A stretch of DNA of 64,000 bases from Glossina fuscipes (taxonomy: Eukaryota > Arthropoda > Insecta > Diptera > Glossinidae). The notes beneath the pieces were generated by a model, which was not told the origin of the DNA, searched no databases, and was given only the letters and a program-made list of their open reading frames with translations. This document shows, piece by piece, positions 39,686 through 47,698 of this stretch. The stretch covers positions 11,120,136 to 11,184,135 of the forward strand of contig NW_023998422.1 in NCBI RefSeq assembly GCF_014805625.2. Reading direction: 5' to 3'. The stretch's first letter is position 1. Every line of letters begins with the position of its first letter. A program made the translations under genes and the position numbers.

Positions 39686-42600
39686 CTCTCTCTTTTTTTC
39701 ACTATCTCTTTTTCACTATCTCTGTCTTTCTCTTACAACCCAATCCTACTTGAAATAATTAATAGGTGTTAATGGTTTTTTAGGAACATTTCCCTTTAAA
39801 TCTTTAATAGAAGAGAAAAATATAAATGACAGAAAAAGCCGGAGAGCAAAATTTTAGAAAAAATGAAGTTAACGGGCAAAAATGCGAAAAAAGTGAAGAT
39901 CAAACAAAAGAAAAAATTCATTACTCTGCTCGGAGACTAAGAAAAGGTTTTCAATGTTTAGCAAGCAAAAGACCTCTTGACTTGTGCTTCTCTCCCTTCT
40001 CTTTTCATGTTCTGTATTTTATTCTTAAATAAAGCTTTACGAAAAGTTTAAAGCTTTTATTGTAATTTACAAAAACTCCCTAAATGTGTACAATAAACGA
40101 AATGAAAGCAAAATGCGCTTTAGATAAGAAAAACGGAAACAGAGAGGAACATAATATATTTACACCAAGAAAAGATTTTGTCCTTCACCCGATTTGTAAG
40201 TGAATATAAAATAAAAGAAAAAAATATTCAATATCTTTTCAAACGGAAAAAGAAAACAAATAAGAAAATTATATTCGGTTACGATCGAATCACTTATACC
40301 CATCACCGTTTTATTAAAAAACTAAAAACTAACTACAAAAGAACAGAAAAAAAGCTAGGAAGAAAACTGAATTCCCCTACTCCCTGTGCACAACTGACTT
40401 TTTCCTTAAATAAATATGGAAATTAATATCATGTATCTGCAGACGTCATTTTCAAATTCTTTTGCAAACTCATGGACCTTATCTTAATTTTTTCAAAGTG
40501 CATACGTTTACCATAAAAACTATACGGTTGATCAGATACACAGACAGGTATACGAGCAGCAGGACATGTTAAGGTACCTTATGGATTTGACACTAGTCAA
40601 GAATATGTATGCTTTATGGGATTTTTAAAGTTTGATTCTGGATTTCTGGACAGAAAAGTGAAATTTCGAGACAATTTAATATTGTAGTCGTTGCCGATTT
40701 TTTCCATTTTCCAAGTTTATCTTCTGTAGTTTTTGAGTAATTACCAAAAAAAAAAAAAAATCATTTTTTTCATTTTGGAAAACAAAGGTGTTCTCAGTTT
40801 ATGTGGTAGTGTAGGCTTATCGTTCGATCCATCTGGTACATCATGGAACCTGCGTGCGAAAGGTTCCTATATTTCTGCCAAGTCTAAAGTCGATAGCTTT
40901 ATTTTTTTAGCCAGAAAGTAGTACATAGACGGACAGGCGGACAGATAGACCTGCTTAAATCAATTCAAAATTTGAAGCTGATTAAGAACAAAATCTGTGA
41001 AGCTTCTTTCTGATCGCAGCAAACGTTTTGACTTAATGAATATATCCCTTCGTTCTTCGGTGATGGGTATCTAAGAGAAAAAAAAAAAACTCATCCTCTC
41101 ATTTATGACATATCATGGATAGTTTGAGAATGAGAAACCAATGTCAGATATGTTGTTCAAAGACTACTTGAACTTACAAAATTTTATCATTTTCAAAGTT
41201 TTGTTAATTAAGAAGCTTTAGAAGCTTTACAAAGGAAAGCTTTCTTAGCTTAAATGTTTCCATGTTTCTTCTCTGTCGCTTCTCTCACATTGTCTGTAGT
41301 GTATACAATAGAAAGTTAAAGTTATTTAAACCGGTGCCGAACTTAAAGAGCATACTTTTGAGACTTTCAATTACTTGTATGCACAGCAAGTCATATAATT
41401 ATCAATTACTTGTTTGTTTTTTTTTTTTTTTTCAATAAAACTTTACATACAAATGGACACTACTACTATTAGCACATATATATATATATATACACCGACA
41501 GTAGTTAATTGTTTATAACATACAATTCCGCCTTTATTTTTAAATTTATCTTCAAGGCTTTTAATTCCGTTTCAAATCTAGTTTTGTTTTGTAAATTATT
41601 GAAAATTTAATTTTATATGATGTTAATATAAATATTGTTTGTATAATGTTCCCCTCTTTTTGTTTTTATTTTTTTTTAAACTATAATACTCCTGTAATTT
41701 TTTCCTATCTTTTCTTTTCATATTTATATATGTTTTATATAATTTTAATTTTAATTTTTTTTATATATATATTATTATAAAAAGAAAGAACTGCGCAATA
41801 GTTTTGTATTTTGTTTTATTATCTACATTATGTACATACATACTCTGCAAATAAAAAAAAAAAAAAGGTTTTTTTCGTTTTTTTTTTTTTTTTTTTTTTT
41901 TGTATACATAACAGTTCCCTATTTTCCTGCAATTCTCCTTAGCACAGATGTTTTTATATTTTATTCTCTTATCCACTCTGTTTTTTTTTTTTTTTTTTTT
42001 TTTTAGACTTTAAACGTTTTCGGTAAGCTTTTCTATCCATCTTTGTTGTAAATTTATGTAAATTACTAAAGTTTACAAATTTTACTTTATTGCCTTCTTC
42101 CATATTATTAATTAATTGTAAAATAATTTAAATGAAAATAAAATAATAAAAAAAAAAAAAAAACCAAACCTTATTTATATCCAAGGATTTTTTCCACTAC
42201 ACATTTATGTAAAAAAAAAAAATAGAAAAACAAATAAATAAATAAAACGCCTGTATATAAATCGCATAAGTAATAAGCACTTTTGTATAAACATTTTTAG
42301 CACAAGTTTTGTTTGTTATGTTATGTAATGTTCTCCTCTATAATATAATACACTGCTTATTCTTAGCGGAGATGTACTATCAATCACTCTTTTTCATTTA
42401 TGGGATATGAAGAAATGAAATCCATATAAGAATTATAAGTGAAAATCATAACTTCACTCTTCATCATGATTAAAATATTTTCAAGGGTTATATTTGATGC
42501 CAATTATCTCCTGACTGTAGCCCATATCGTTCCTAGTACAAGCGCTTATTAACTGTCCTTGAACGTGCACAAGACCCGGCAAAACCTGAGAGGAACTTTA

Positions 42601-45600
42601 ATTTTTTTAGAAACATTCTCTGAAGCGATTTAAGTCCGTCTGTCCATCTGCCCGTCCGTTTATCTTCCCGTCTGTCTAACAGGAAATGACGTATCCTGAT
42701 CCATAAAATGGATTCTATCGTATTATTTGGCTCCTCAAAAGTAAGCTTTATATAAAAGCAAGATTCAATTTTTGGTATTTCATGGCAAAATATAATGAAT
42801 GTGGGGCGTCAAACGAAGTGGTATACGTTAAATAAAAATCGGCCGTGAGCAACGTTTTAACTTAGTTTTGATAGGCTTTTAACTATCTTTCTACGTACAA
42901 TTTTGCCGGGACACTTGTTTTCGGCCATGGGTTTCTTTGTCTTTCATCAATTGTGCAAACTTCACTTGAGAGAATAAAAAAAAAAAACGGAATCCACCTT
43001 CTTTGGGGGAAATAAAATAACAGAAAGTATGGGTTAAAGAGAACCATGTTACTCAATATATAGTCAATCTTAAGGGCGCTCCAGCATCTTTCCATCCATA
43101 TTGCAATCGACTCGATCTTCAACTCACTTAAATTTACATTAATGAATTTTATTTGACATTTATTCGATCTATGAATCTTCGGGGGATTTTCTCTTCCTTT
43201 TTCTACTCTTATTCGTCAAACAAAGGTTTTTAATTTTCTTCTACCGCTATTTGAAAGTTTGAAAATAAACTTAATTTTAATTAATTAACAAATTCAAAAT
43301 GTTCACAATTGCTCAAAGGTATTTTTTGTTTAAAAAAAAACTCTCTTAAATTTTTATTACAAGTCTGCGGATAGTTAGTACACGTGGTGTAGGGTATAAA
43401 AGAAAGAAAATAAAATGCAAATCGCTTCGAGAATCTTAAGTCGGACAAAAATTTTTGCCTGTAATGCAACTTTTCATTTAAGTTAATATGATTCCCTCTA
43501 ATTAAGAGTGCTAAGGGTTAGTATAAATTGTAAAAATAAGTCTCCAAAATATATTTAGTCTCAAATAAGGCAACAATGGTAAGTAAATTCCGTAATATGT
43601 ATATGTATAACTTACCTTGTACCTTTAAATCGAGCAAAGGGACAATTTCATCTAGCTTCATGCACCACGAAATATTCTTATTAATAGTCTCATTAGCATA
43701 TTTGTTTTGTTTTCTCTTTTTTTCTCTTTTTGTTTATAATTTTTAGGTTTTAAACCCACTCGATGCTGTTTGTGATCGTAAACGTAACGACGCCATATGC
43801 GTATCGCATTTAAAGAATGCCAAAGCGGTGGATAAGAGCGTTCTGATCGAAAGGCCAGATGTAAAAATCTTTTTACCTTTCCGTTTTCATGTTTACGAAC
43901 CGCGTAATTTGTTCATAGCAAACACTTATAATCGCTATCTGGGTAAGTAAGGCGAACGGAACAAGCAGTACTCTCTGATTTCATTCTTCTCTTATGTTTC
44001 TTTTGTTTTTAATAACTAACATTAGAAGAAAGTAGCAACGATTGCAAAAGAAACAACGAAAACCGTCGAATATTTCGCAATCATGATCCTCTTCTTCTTC
44101 TTCTTTTTTTGCTTCTTCTTGTTCATTTTCTTTACATACACATTTCTAATATTAAAAAACAAACAACAACCGTCAATAAACGACAGCGTTTTTCTCTTTT
44201 TTCCTTTTTGCTTTTACGAAACCGAATGTAAATATTAAAAATTTTTAGTGGCTCCCAGCGGAGATCATTTATTATCGCTTATTGATGAAATTTCATATAT
44301 ATCACCGCCGTCGCCAATGCTCTCGCAAATACATGACATACCGCCAGAGTATTTTTGTAACGGCGATAATCGTCCAGCCAATTGTGAACCTAATTGCCAA
44401 TGCGTCCATAAAGTCGATATACCGTTGGGTGCAGTGGTTGAGGTGGTTCTCGTCGACGAAGTGCAACAAGTCAATCTCAGTCATCCATTTCATTTGCATG
44501 GTACCGTCTTTTATGTAGTGGGTTTGGGTCGTTCCCCAGATAAAACAATTAAGAAAATCAATTTGAAACATACTTTGGAATTGGATCGTATGGGTATGCT
44601 AGAACGCGATTTTACCAAGCCACCTTTTAAGGATACTGTCGCTGTACCAAACAATGGTTACGTAGTGCTGCGTTTTCGAGCCGACAATCCGGGTTATTGG
44701 TTATTCCATTGTCATTTTCTCTTTCACATTGTTATCGGTATGAATTTAGTATTTCAGATAGGCAGTCAAGCTGACTTGCCACCCGTTCCGGATAAATTTC
44801 CGACGTGTGGTGATCACAAACCTCCTGTAACAATATATCCCTAAATCTCTCTCTGAAAAACCAAAACGAAACTAAGGATATGAGAGAGAGAGAGAGAGAG
44901 AGAGGAAGAAAAAACGAGAGATGTGTCCTTCTCAGTCGAAATCTATTGTTAAATAATTTGTATGTATGTAGTTAAGGCTTTTTTTCTCTTTTTGTAAATA
45001 TCATAATTCATTATATGCCAGCTCTTACCAAAAGAATTTTTAAATACGCATAACTCGTAACTATCATCTTGCCGTTATATTCATGTTTATTCTAACACTA
45101 CACTTGTAAGACATTTAGTTAAATATTTAAACAAACAGATAAAAATGTCAATTGAATGAAAAATTATACATAAAGCATAACTACATAGTGATATTTTTCC
45201 TTATTATTAAGTTTTTTGTTTTCCTCTTCTTTGTTATTGTTTTCAAAACTTATTTATCTTTTTATTAAATAAAAAAAAGAGTTTTACTTTTTATTCCACA
45301 AGTTTATTAGAATTAATTTAAGTTATAAAAATATATTGTACGCTTGAGTTTTTGTAAAAACAGACACTTTCTTAAGTCTACAATTGACGATATTCAAGTA
45401 ACGGTAATGAGAATAATGCCACCAGAGACACAACAGAGCACAGACAGTAAGACAATAATAAGTGTTTCATTTAGTTTTGTTCCCATGCAAAACTCTCTTA
45501 CGTTTTGCTTTTCATTCATTTTGTAAACGATTTTATTTGAGCAAGATTAAATTAAATTAAAGCATTGGAAAATCTTTAATGAGAAAAAATTGTATATGAT

Positions 45601-47365
45601 TTTGCATATTCTTTTCGCAATTAATATTAATCAAAACGTTTAATTACGTTATGCAGGTTAGTCTAACCCGAAACGAAAGGTCCATTGTGCTCACCTCATT
45701 TTTATAGACCACATCACTTGTAGTGCAGGATGTATGTAACATTCAGAAGGATTTGTGATACCCACAGGTTTTGTTACCATTTTTTGAATCGATCTAAGCC
45801 TATCTGTCCGTTTTTCCTTCTGATGACTGTCCATATATATTTGTGTTCACCTAAACCTAAGGCCGCAATATTTGAAGCCTTTTGATGTAATACGGCATAC
45901 TGCTTTGACACAAGCAAAAGCTTAATTTCCAGTTTTTCATGACGGAAACTGAAAAATAATAACATTTTTAGGATCTAAATTAACGTCGCTAAATTGGATC
46001 ACACCATGCGATGTTTCCAATAAGCAGGCTTTCGTAAAAAGTATGTCCCGCCAGCAAAATAATGTAAAATATTTGGTGTATTATTACCAAAACGAATGCA
46101 TAACTATATTAAGCCAAGTGGTGTAGTGTATCTAATTATCGGCTTGCCGAATCATAATGTTGTTACTTGTTTTCAATAGATTCAAATAGTTAAATGGTTT
46201 TCGAGTAAAGAGTTAGTTAAACTATTCTGTTCAGACAAATATATTCGTTTTAAATATCGCTGCATGTTATTAATGATCGCCATTTAAATTCATTTCGGTA
46301 AAAAAAAAGAACAGTGTATATAAATATGTAAAAATAATGTAGATAAACAATTGCTTTTTACATTTTGTTACATTTCGAAATCTAAACAAAATTTTAGGGT
46401 AATGCATCCAAACAACAATTTTTTTCGAATGTATCCAAGTTATCACCATATTGGTATGGAAACCTCACTAAAGATTCACTGAATTTGGAATCACTTCCAA
46501 ACAAAATTTTTCTTGATAAGTTTTTGTATTTAGGAAGTAAATATTCTTCAAAAGGAGACAGTCGATCTTCTACATTCTTTAACACAAAGCTTGGTTTTTT
46601 TAGAAAGCTGCCTCATTATATAAATATGTGTACATATGTTAGGTAACAAGGATATTGATTAAGTTAGTAAATAAGTTTGCAACAACAAAAATCTATCTAT
46701 GACAGAAGATCGAATCTATGAAGAAACTTATTTTATATATATATATACATATATATATCAAATTTATTTTTATGTCAGTTGCTTCAGATGCTGATCATTT
46801 AATTTCGCTGATCGACGAAATATCGTATATCTCGCCGCCATCACCAATACTTTCACAATACGATGACATACCAGAAAGCGTTTTCTGCAATGGCGATAAC
46901 CGTCCGGCTAATTGCGGTGAAAATTGTGAATGCGTTCATAAAATCGATTTACCACTGAATGCGATTATAGAAGTAGTATTAATCGATGAAGTGCAACAAA
47001 TCAATATAAGTCATCCGTTTCATTTGCATGGATCTCCATTCTACGTAATCGGTATGGGACGAGCTTTAGAAGAAAATAATACTCGTATGAATTTAAAATT
47101 GGCTATGGACTTAGATCGTCGAGGTTTGCTTGAGCGACATTATATAACTCCATCATTACGCGACACGATTGCCGTACCAAATAATGGTTACACCGTATTG
47201 CGTTTTCGAGCTGATAACCCCGGTGCTTGGCTGTTTCATTGCCACTTTCAGTACCACATTGTTATCGGCATGAATTTAATATTTCAAGTAGGAAATAAAT
47301 ATGATTGGCCACCAGTTCCAGTTAACTTTCCGAAATGTGGTAATTTCATGCCGCCCATAATATAA
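13487..47365 (+). CDS. Lac2: Laccase 2 (multicopper oxidase 2), 5'-incomplete, with three alternative 3' ends
   Basis: This is the secreted copper phenoloxidase that oxidises catechols such as N-acetyldopamine and N-beta-alanyldopamine in cuticle, giving hard and pigmented exoskeleton (Drosophila straw; Tribolium Lac2). Shared exons are 13487-13952, 22533-22817, 22891-23366 and 33099-33283. Cassette A is 34239-34434, 36077-36289, 39117-39347 and 39440-39588. Cassette B is 43747-43942 and 44249-44844. Cassette C is 46779-47365. All joins keep phase. The visible A form is about 732 aa, B about 733 and C (using the A lead exon) about 730. All four laccase copper motifs are present: HWHG, HFWHAH, HPFHLHG and HCHFLFH followed by IVIGM, which gives a Met axial ligand. 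The start codon and signal peptide are missing. The first visible exon begins inside a codon (phase 1), so at least one coding exon lies further left or was not recognised. Confidence 0.96.
14153..14210. mobile_element. 58-bp Tc1/mariner-like mini inverted-repeat element
   Basis: The ends are perfect 9-bp inverted repeats, CAGTCAAGT and ACTTGACTG, each flanked by a TA dinucleotide (14151-14152 and 14211-14212). TA target duplication and a CAGT start are hallmarks of Tc1-like elements. At 58 bp it is a bare MITE or deletion remnant. It also forms a hairpin 200 bp after the Lac2 exon donor. Confidence 0.55.
15822..16110 (+). repeat. tRNA-like SINE copy
   Basis: The head carries pol III promoter-like boxes: gtagccgagtagataagta (A box) and gagttcagatctc (B box) about 40 bp later. 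A body follows with cgcagctgtagcgagtgct and a Pro/pyrimidine-rich stretch, and it ends in an A-rich tail gaaaagaaaaaataaaaa. Similar copies at 26.9, 28.0 and 37.6 kb support a family. Confidence 0.6.
16236..16565 (-). repeat. GGAC interspersed repeat copy downstream of Lac2 exon
   Basis: Contains tggtctgattcgaactattt, agacggacagacaaacttag, ctgaatcgattactctaata and the end cacaagtggtgtagggtata. It is well preserved and inverted relative to the 10.4-kb copy. The end carries a small tandem duplication of gtatcacaagt. Confidence 0.7.
17080..17107 (+). repeat. GA microsatellite in Lac2 intron
   Basis: An uninterrupted GA run of about 28 bp, complementary to the CT tracts at 13437-13470 and 17842-17866. 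Confidence 0.9.
18460..18622 (+). pseudogene. Decayed non-LTR retrotransposon reverse-transcriptase C-terminus
   Basis: One frame reads [16 protein letters not shown], stop, then [20 protein letters not shown]. This resembles the C-terminal region after the RT/RNase H part of jockey/R1/I-type LINE ORF2 (E-x-x-x-H-x-L-x-x-C, then LG.YF and a pre-terminal RR). At least two in-frame stops are present, so it is dead. No poly-A end or longer RT portion was recognised. Confidence 0.45.
20486..20812 (-). repeat. GGAC interspersed repeat copy
   Basis: Begins tccactattaaaaagccta, then tcaccctacagtcattc. It continues tggtccgattcgaaaca and caatagcttttggcc, and ends acttgtggtgtagtatat. The GGAC core is degraded (catggcggataaacgagctt). 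Confidence 0.65.
22533..22817 (+). CDS. Lac2: Lac2 shared exon: first copper motif (HWHG)
   Basis: The acceptor is acattttag and the donor is cg|gtaata; entry and exit phase are both 2. It starts [11 protein letters not shown] and completes the Ala codon begun by the previous exon. It carries the start of cupredoxin domain 1 with ligand motif HWHGIWQ and the following [13 protein letters not shown] segment, which is strongly conserved in insect MCO2. The reading frame runs into a stop just beyond the donor, so splicing is required. Confidence 0.95.
22891..23366 (+). CDS. Lac2: Lac2 shared exon: second copper motif (HFWHAH) and middle domain
   Basis: It is separated from the previous exon by a 73-bp intron (22818-22890), the only short intron in the shared part. 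The acceptor is tctcgtag and the donor is tcag|gtgagt; exit phase is 1. It encodes [17 protein letters not shown], which holds the HxH type-3 copper ligands. It continues through LLINGKGQ and [14 protein letters not shown], typical of cupredoxin domain 2 of multicopper oxidases. Confidence 0.95.
26826..27030 (-). repeat. SINE copy, reverse orientation
   Basis: The reverse complement contains gatcgcagctgtagtgagtg, matching the 15.9-kb copy, and aaagtgcgatcac after a degenerate B box. A GA-rich tract (26790-26825) abuts its tail end, matching the pyrimidine-rich 3' part of the family. Confidence 0.5.
27840..28125 (+). repeat. SINE copy
   Basis: Contains agtagccaattatgtagga (A box region), aggtaccaatctgcagtg then cgatgg (B box region), and the 3' body cgaatagggaacatccccta with agtgattgagcgat. 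An A-rich tail follows. The last part aligns with gggataggaaacgtcctctg in the 15.9-kb copy. Confidence 0.55.
28568..29150 (+). repeat. GTCC interspersed repeat, long copy
   Basis: Begins taccctacaccacttgtggt. It contains gatcgaatcagaatcact, agcttgtccgtccatctgcc and an interior of low identity. It ends agggcctggtcccactatag, the family's far end. Confidence 0.65.
30660..30965 (-). repeat. GGAC interspersed repeat copy
   Basis: Begins aaccattaaataccttacat and contains cctattcgcaccattttcag, gtaggttgaacacaagaac and acggacagacaggcaagctt, followed by tgattctgaatcgaccgct. Confidence 0.65.
32111..33030 (+). repeat. GTCC interspersed repeat, near full-length copy (about 0.9 kb)
   Basis: One end is attataccctacgctatttg and the other is gtgtaggatatctaatagtc followed by gaccttgcccgactgtagca and ttcttacttgc. 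The GTCC core (gtctgtccttctgttcatg) lies about 140 bp in. This copy best defines the ends and length of the family. It sits just upstream of the exon at 33099. Confidence 0.65.
33099..33283 (+). CDS. Lac2: Lac2 last shared exon (cupredoxin domain 2)
   Basis: The acceptor is gttaaag and the donor is gtg|gtaagt. Entry phase is 1 and exit phase is 0. It encodes [20 protein letters not shown] and continues to the Gln-Gly-Val end. The phase-0 donor is the branch point: it can join the lead exon of cassette A (34239) or of cassette B (43747), which both start with a Val codon in the same phase. Confidence 0.95.
34239..34434 (+). CDS. Lac2: Lac2 cassette A exon 1 (196 nt)
   Basis: The acceptor is caaaaag and the donor is tta g|gtaagt. 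Entry phase is 0 and exit phase is 1. It begins [20 protein letters not shown] and ends with TYNRFL plus a split Val codon. It has exactly the same length and phases as the cassette B lead exon at 43747-43942, which shows they are alternative homologous exons. Confidence 0.94.
35070..35250. repeat. Degenerate ctagccttggc-type tandem repeat
   Basis: A GC-richer island in AT-rich intron DNA, built from variants of a short unit (tagccttgacc, tagccgtagcc, ctagccttggcc, tagccgtgg, ctagccttggc). Period is roughly 12-18 bp and irregular. No coding frame is supported. Confidence 0.6.
36077..36289 (+). CDS. Lac2: Lac2 cassette A exon 2
   Basis: The acceptor is ttttacag and the donor is gaag|gtataa; phase 1 on both sides. 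It encodes [20 protein letters not shown], the [11 protein letters not shown] segment and VVEVVLVDE at the start of cupredoxin domain 3. The counterpart sequence is fused with the downstream parts in cassettes B and C. Confidence 0.94.
37560..37765 (+). repeat. SINE copy
   Basis: Contains ttacccggatagataagaat, gtgggtttaaatttcac (B-box-like) and ggcagtagctgtagtgagag, in the same order and spacing as the 15.8-kb copy. It lies in the 2.8-kb cassette A intron. Confidence 0.55.
38150..38890 (+). repeat. GTCC interspersed repeat copy in cassette A
   Basis: Contains ctaaatcgatttaaacatg, ccagtctgtccatctgtcgg and an end gggtggtgtaagatactta. It lies in the intron between cassette A exons 2 and 3. Confidence 0.55.
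39117..39347 (+). CDS. Lac2: Lac2 cassette A exon 3: third copper motif (HPFHLHG)
   Basis: The acceptor is cttttttag and the donor is ccag|gtaatt; phase 1 on both sides. It encodes [17 protein letters not shown] with the HxxHxH copper ligands, then [20 protein letters not shown] and [12 protein letters not shown] 2.8-kb intron separates it from the preceding exon. Confidence 0.95.
39440..39588 (+). CDS. Lac2: Lac2 cassette A terminal exon: fourth copper motif (HCHFLFH)
   Basis: A 92-bp intron precedes it (acceptor cttttacag). It encodes [18 protein letters not shown] with the HCHxxxHxxxxM ligand set bridging the type-1 and trinuclear sites. It ends PPIPIN with TAA at 39586-39588. A CT/TATC microsatellite lies in the presumed 3' UTR. 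Confidence 0.95.
39650..39692 (+). repeat. CT/TATC microsatellite after cassette A stop
   Basis: CT units, then five tatc units, then CT units, in the presumed 3' UTR of the cassette A transcript. Confidence 0.9.
40028..40033 (+). promoter_or_regulatory. Lac2: Candidate poly(A) signal for Lac2 cassette A
   Basis: AATAAA 440 bp after the stop. A second AATAAA lies about 60 bp further. It is one of several possible sites in AT-rich sequence. Confidence 0.35.
40905..40995 (-). repeat. GGAC repeat fragment
   Basis: Core only: tacatagacggacaggcg, then gacagatagacctgctt and aatcaattcaaaatttgaag. Confidence 0.45.
42590..42860 (+). repeat. GTCC interspersed repeat copy between cassettes A and B
   Basis: Contains gaagcgatttaagtccgtc, tgtccatctgcccgtccgtt and an end gaagtggtatacgttaaata followed by atcggccgtgagc, matching the family's far end. 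Confidence 0.55.
43747..43942 (+). CDS. Lac2: Lac2 cassette B exon 1 (196 nt)
   Basis: The acceptor is taatttttag and the donor is ctg g|gtaagt. Entry phase is 0 and exit phase is 1, identical to 34239-34434. It encodes [20 protein letters not shown] through NTYNRYL. It is clearly a diverged duplicate of the cassette A lead exon, as in the known Lac2A/Lac2B mutually exclusive sets of other insects. Confidence 0.93.
44249..44844 (+). CDS. Lac2: Lac2 cassette B terminal exon (third and fourth copper motifs, fused)
   Basis: The acceptor is aatttttag and entry is phase 1 after a 306-bp intron. A single 596-nt exon covers what cassette A splits among three: [51 protein letters not shown]. It ends VTIYP with TAA at 44842-44844. 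All copper ligands are intact. A GA microsatellite follows the stop. Confidence 0.94.
44882..44904 (+). repeat. GA microsatellite after cassette B stop
   Basis: A GA run of about 23 bp, 38 bp after the cassette B stop. It is complementary to the CT tract after cassette A. Confidence 0.9.
45268..45273 (+). promoter_or_regulatory. Lac2: Candidate poly(A) signal for Lac2 cassette B
   Basis: AATAAA followed by an A run and a T-rich stretch, 424 bp after the cassette B stop. Confidence 0.35.
45697..46172 (+). repeat. GTCC interspersed repeat copy between cassettes B and C
   Basis: Begins tagaccacatcacttgtag. It contains gaatcgatctaagcctatct and gtccgtttttcc, and ends gtggtgtagtgtatctaatt then atcggcttgccg. 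It occupies much of the B-C spacer and leaves little room for a lost lead exon of cassette C. Confidence 0.6.
46779..47365 (+). CDS. Lac2: Lac2 cassette C terminal exon (third alternative C-terminus)
   Basis: The acceptor is tttatgtcag and entry is phase 1. It encodes [49 protein letters not shown] and IVIGM, and ends with TAA at 47363-47365. All copper ligands are kept, so it should be catalytically competent. It is intronless like cassette B and shares B-type residues (YISPPSP), so it probably arose by duplication of B. It has diverged around [19 protein letters not shown] and at the C-terminal tail. I found no 196-nt lead exon between 44845 and 46778. It must therefore splice from 34434 or 43942, both of which have a compatible phase. 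Confidence 0.85.
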
Positions 47366-47497
47366 TAATACAAGTTAGTTAAACAAATTTACCGATATAT
47401 GAAAAATATATCATAGATTTTTTAAGGAGCAGAAGAGGACAAGTATTTTAGTTTATTTTAGGAAATTTTTTAAATTTATAGTTCCAGAGTGAAAAAA

Positions 47498-47507
47498 AAT
47501 AAATAAA
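47498..47507 (+). promoter_or_regulatory. Lac2: Candidate overlapping poly(A) signals for Lac2 cassette C
   Basis: Two overlapping AATAAA hexamers about 135 bp after the cassette C stop and about 190 bp before the INO80B start codon, where the Lac2 transcript has to end. Confidence 0.45.
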
Positions 47508-47698
47508 TTTTCTAAAAAATTCTTTAGGATATTTTTAATAAATAATTATTTAATAAAGTAAGCTCCGTCTTTGTTTTCTCGTAGTTTTTTTATCGAATGG
47601 TAAGTAATTTGATTATAATTCTCTGCTGACAATACTGTCCATATTTAATTATAAAAGAACACGGCTGATATTTACAGAAATTAAGAATAATAAACAAA

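Larger units (their letters stand above)
40100..43746 (+). other. Spacer between Lac2 cassettes A and B
   Basis: No gene is recognised. It is very AT-rich with poly-A/T runs (41421-41433, 41879-41900, 41981-42004), a TA tract at 41478-41491 and two repeat copies. A repeat end (cacgtggtgtagggtataaa) lies at 43380-43400. For cassette B transcripts this is intron. Confidence 0.6.
44905..46778 (+). other. Spacer between Lac2 cassettes B and C
   Basis: I searched it for a third NPLDA-type 196-nt exon and saw none. The acceptor-like atgcag at 45657 opens [12 protein letters not shown], which is unrelated. The right end has a TA tract next to the cassette C acceptor. Confidence 0.6.

Noticed and set aside
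44265..44571. Antisense ORFs of 69 and 89 aa opposite Lac2 cassette B
   Set aside because: They are shadows of the conserved laccase frame on the other strand.
45657..45700. Possible lost lead exon of Lac2 cassette C (atgcag acceptor)
   Set aside because: Translation after the acceptor reads [12 protein letters not shown] with no resemblance to the NPLDA exon.
46718..46778. In-frame upstream Met and Tyr/Ile-rich lead before cassette C
   Set aside because: It is translation of a TA microsatellite. The phase-1 acceptor at 46778 and the match to A and B from VAS onward show that coding starts by splicing.
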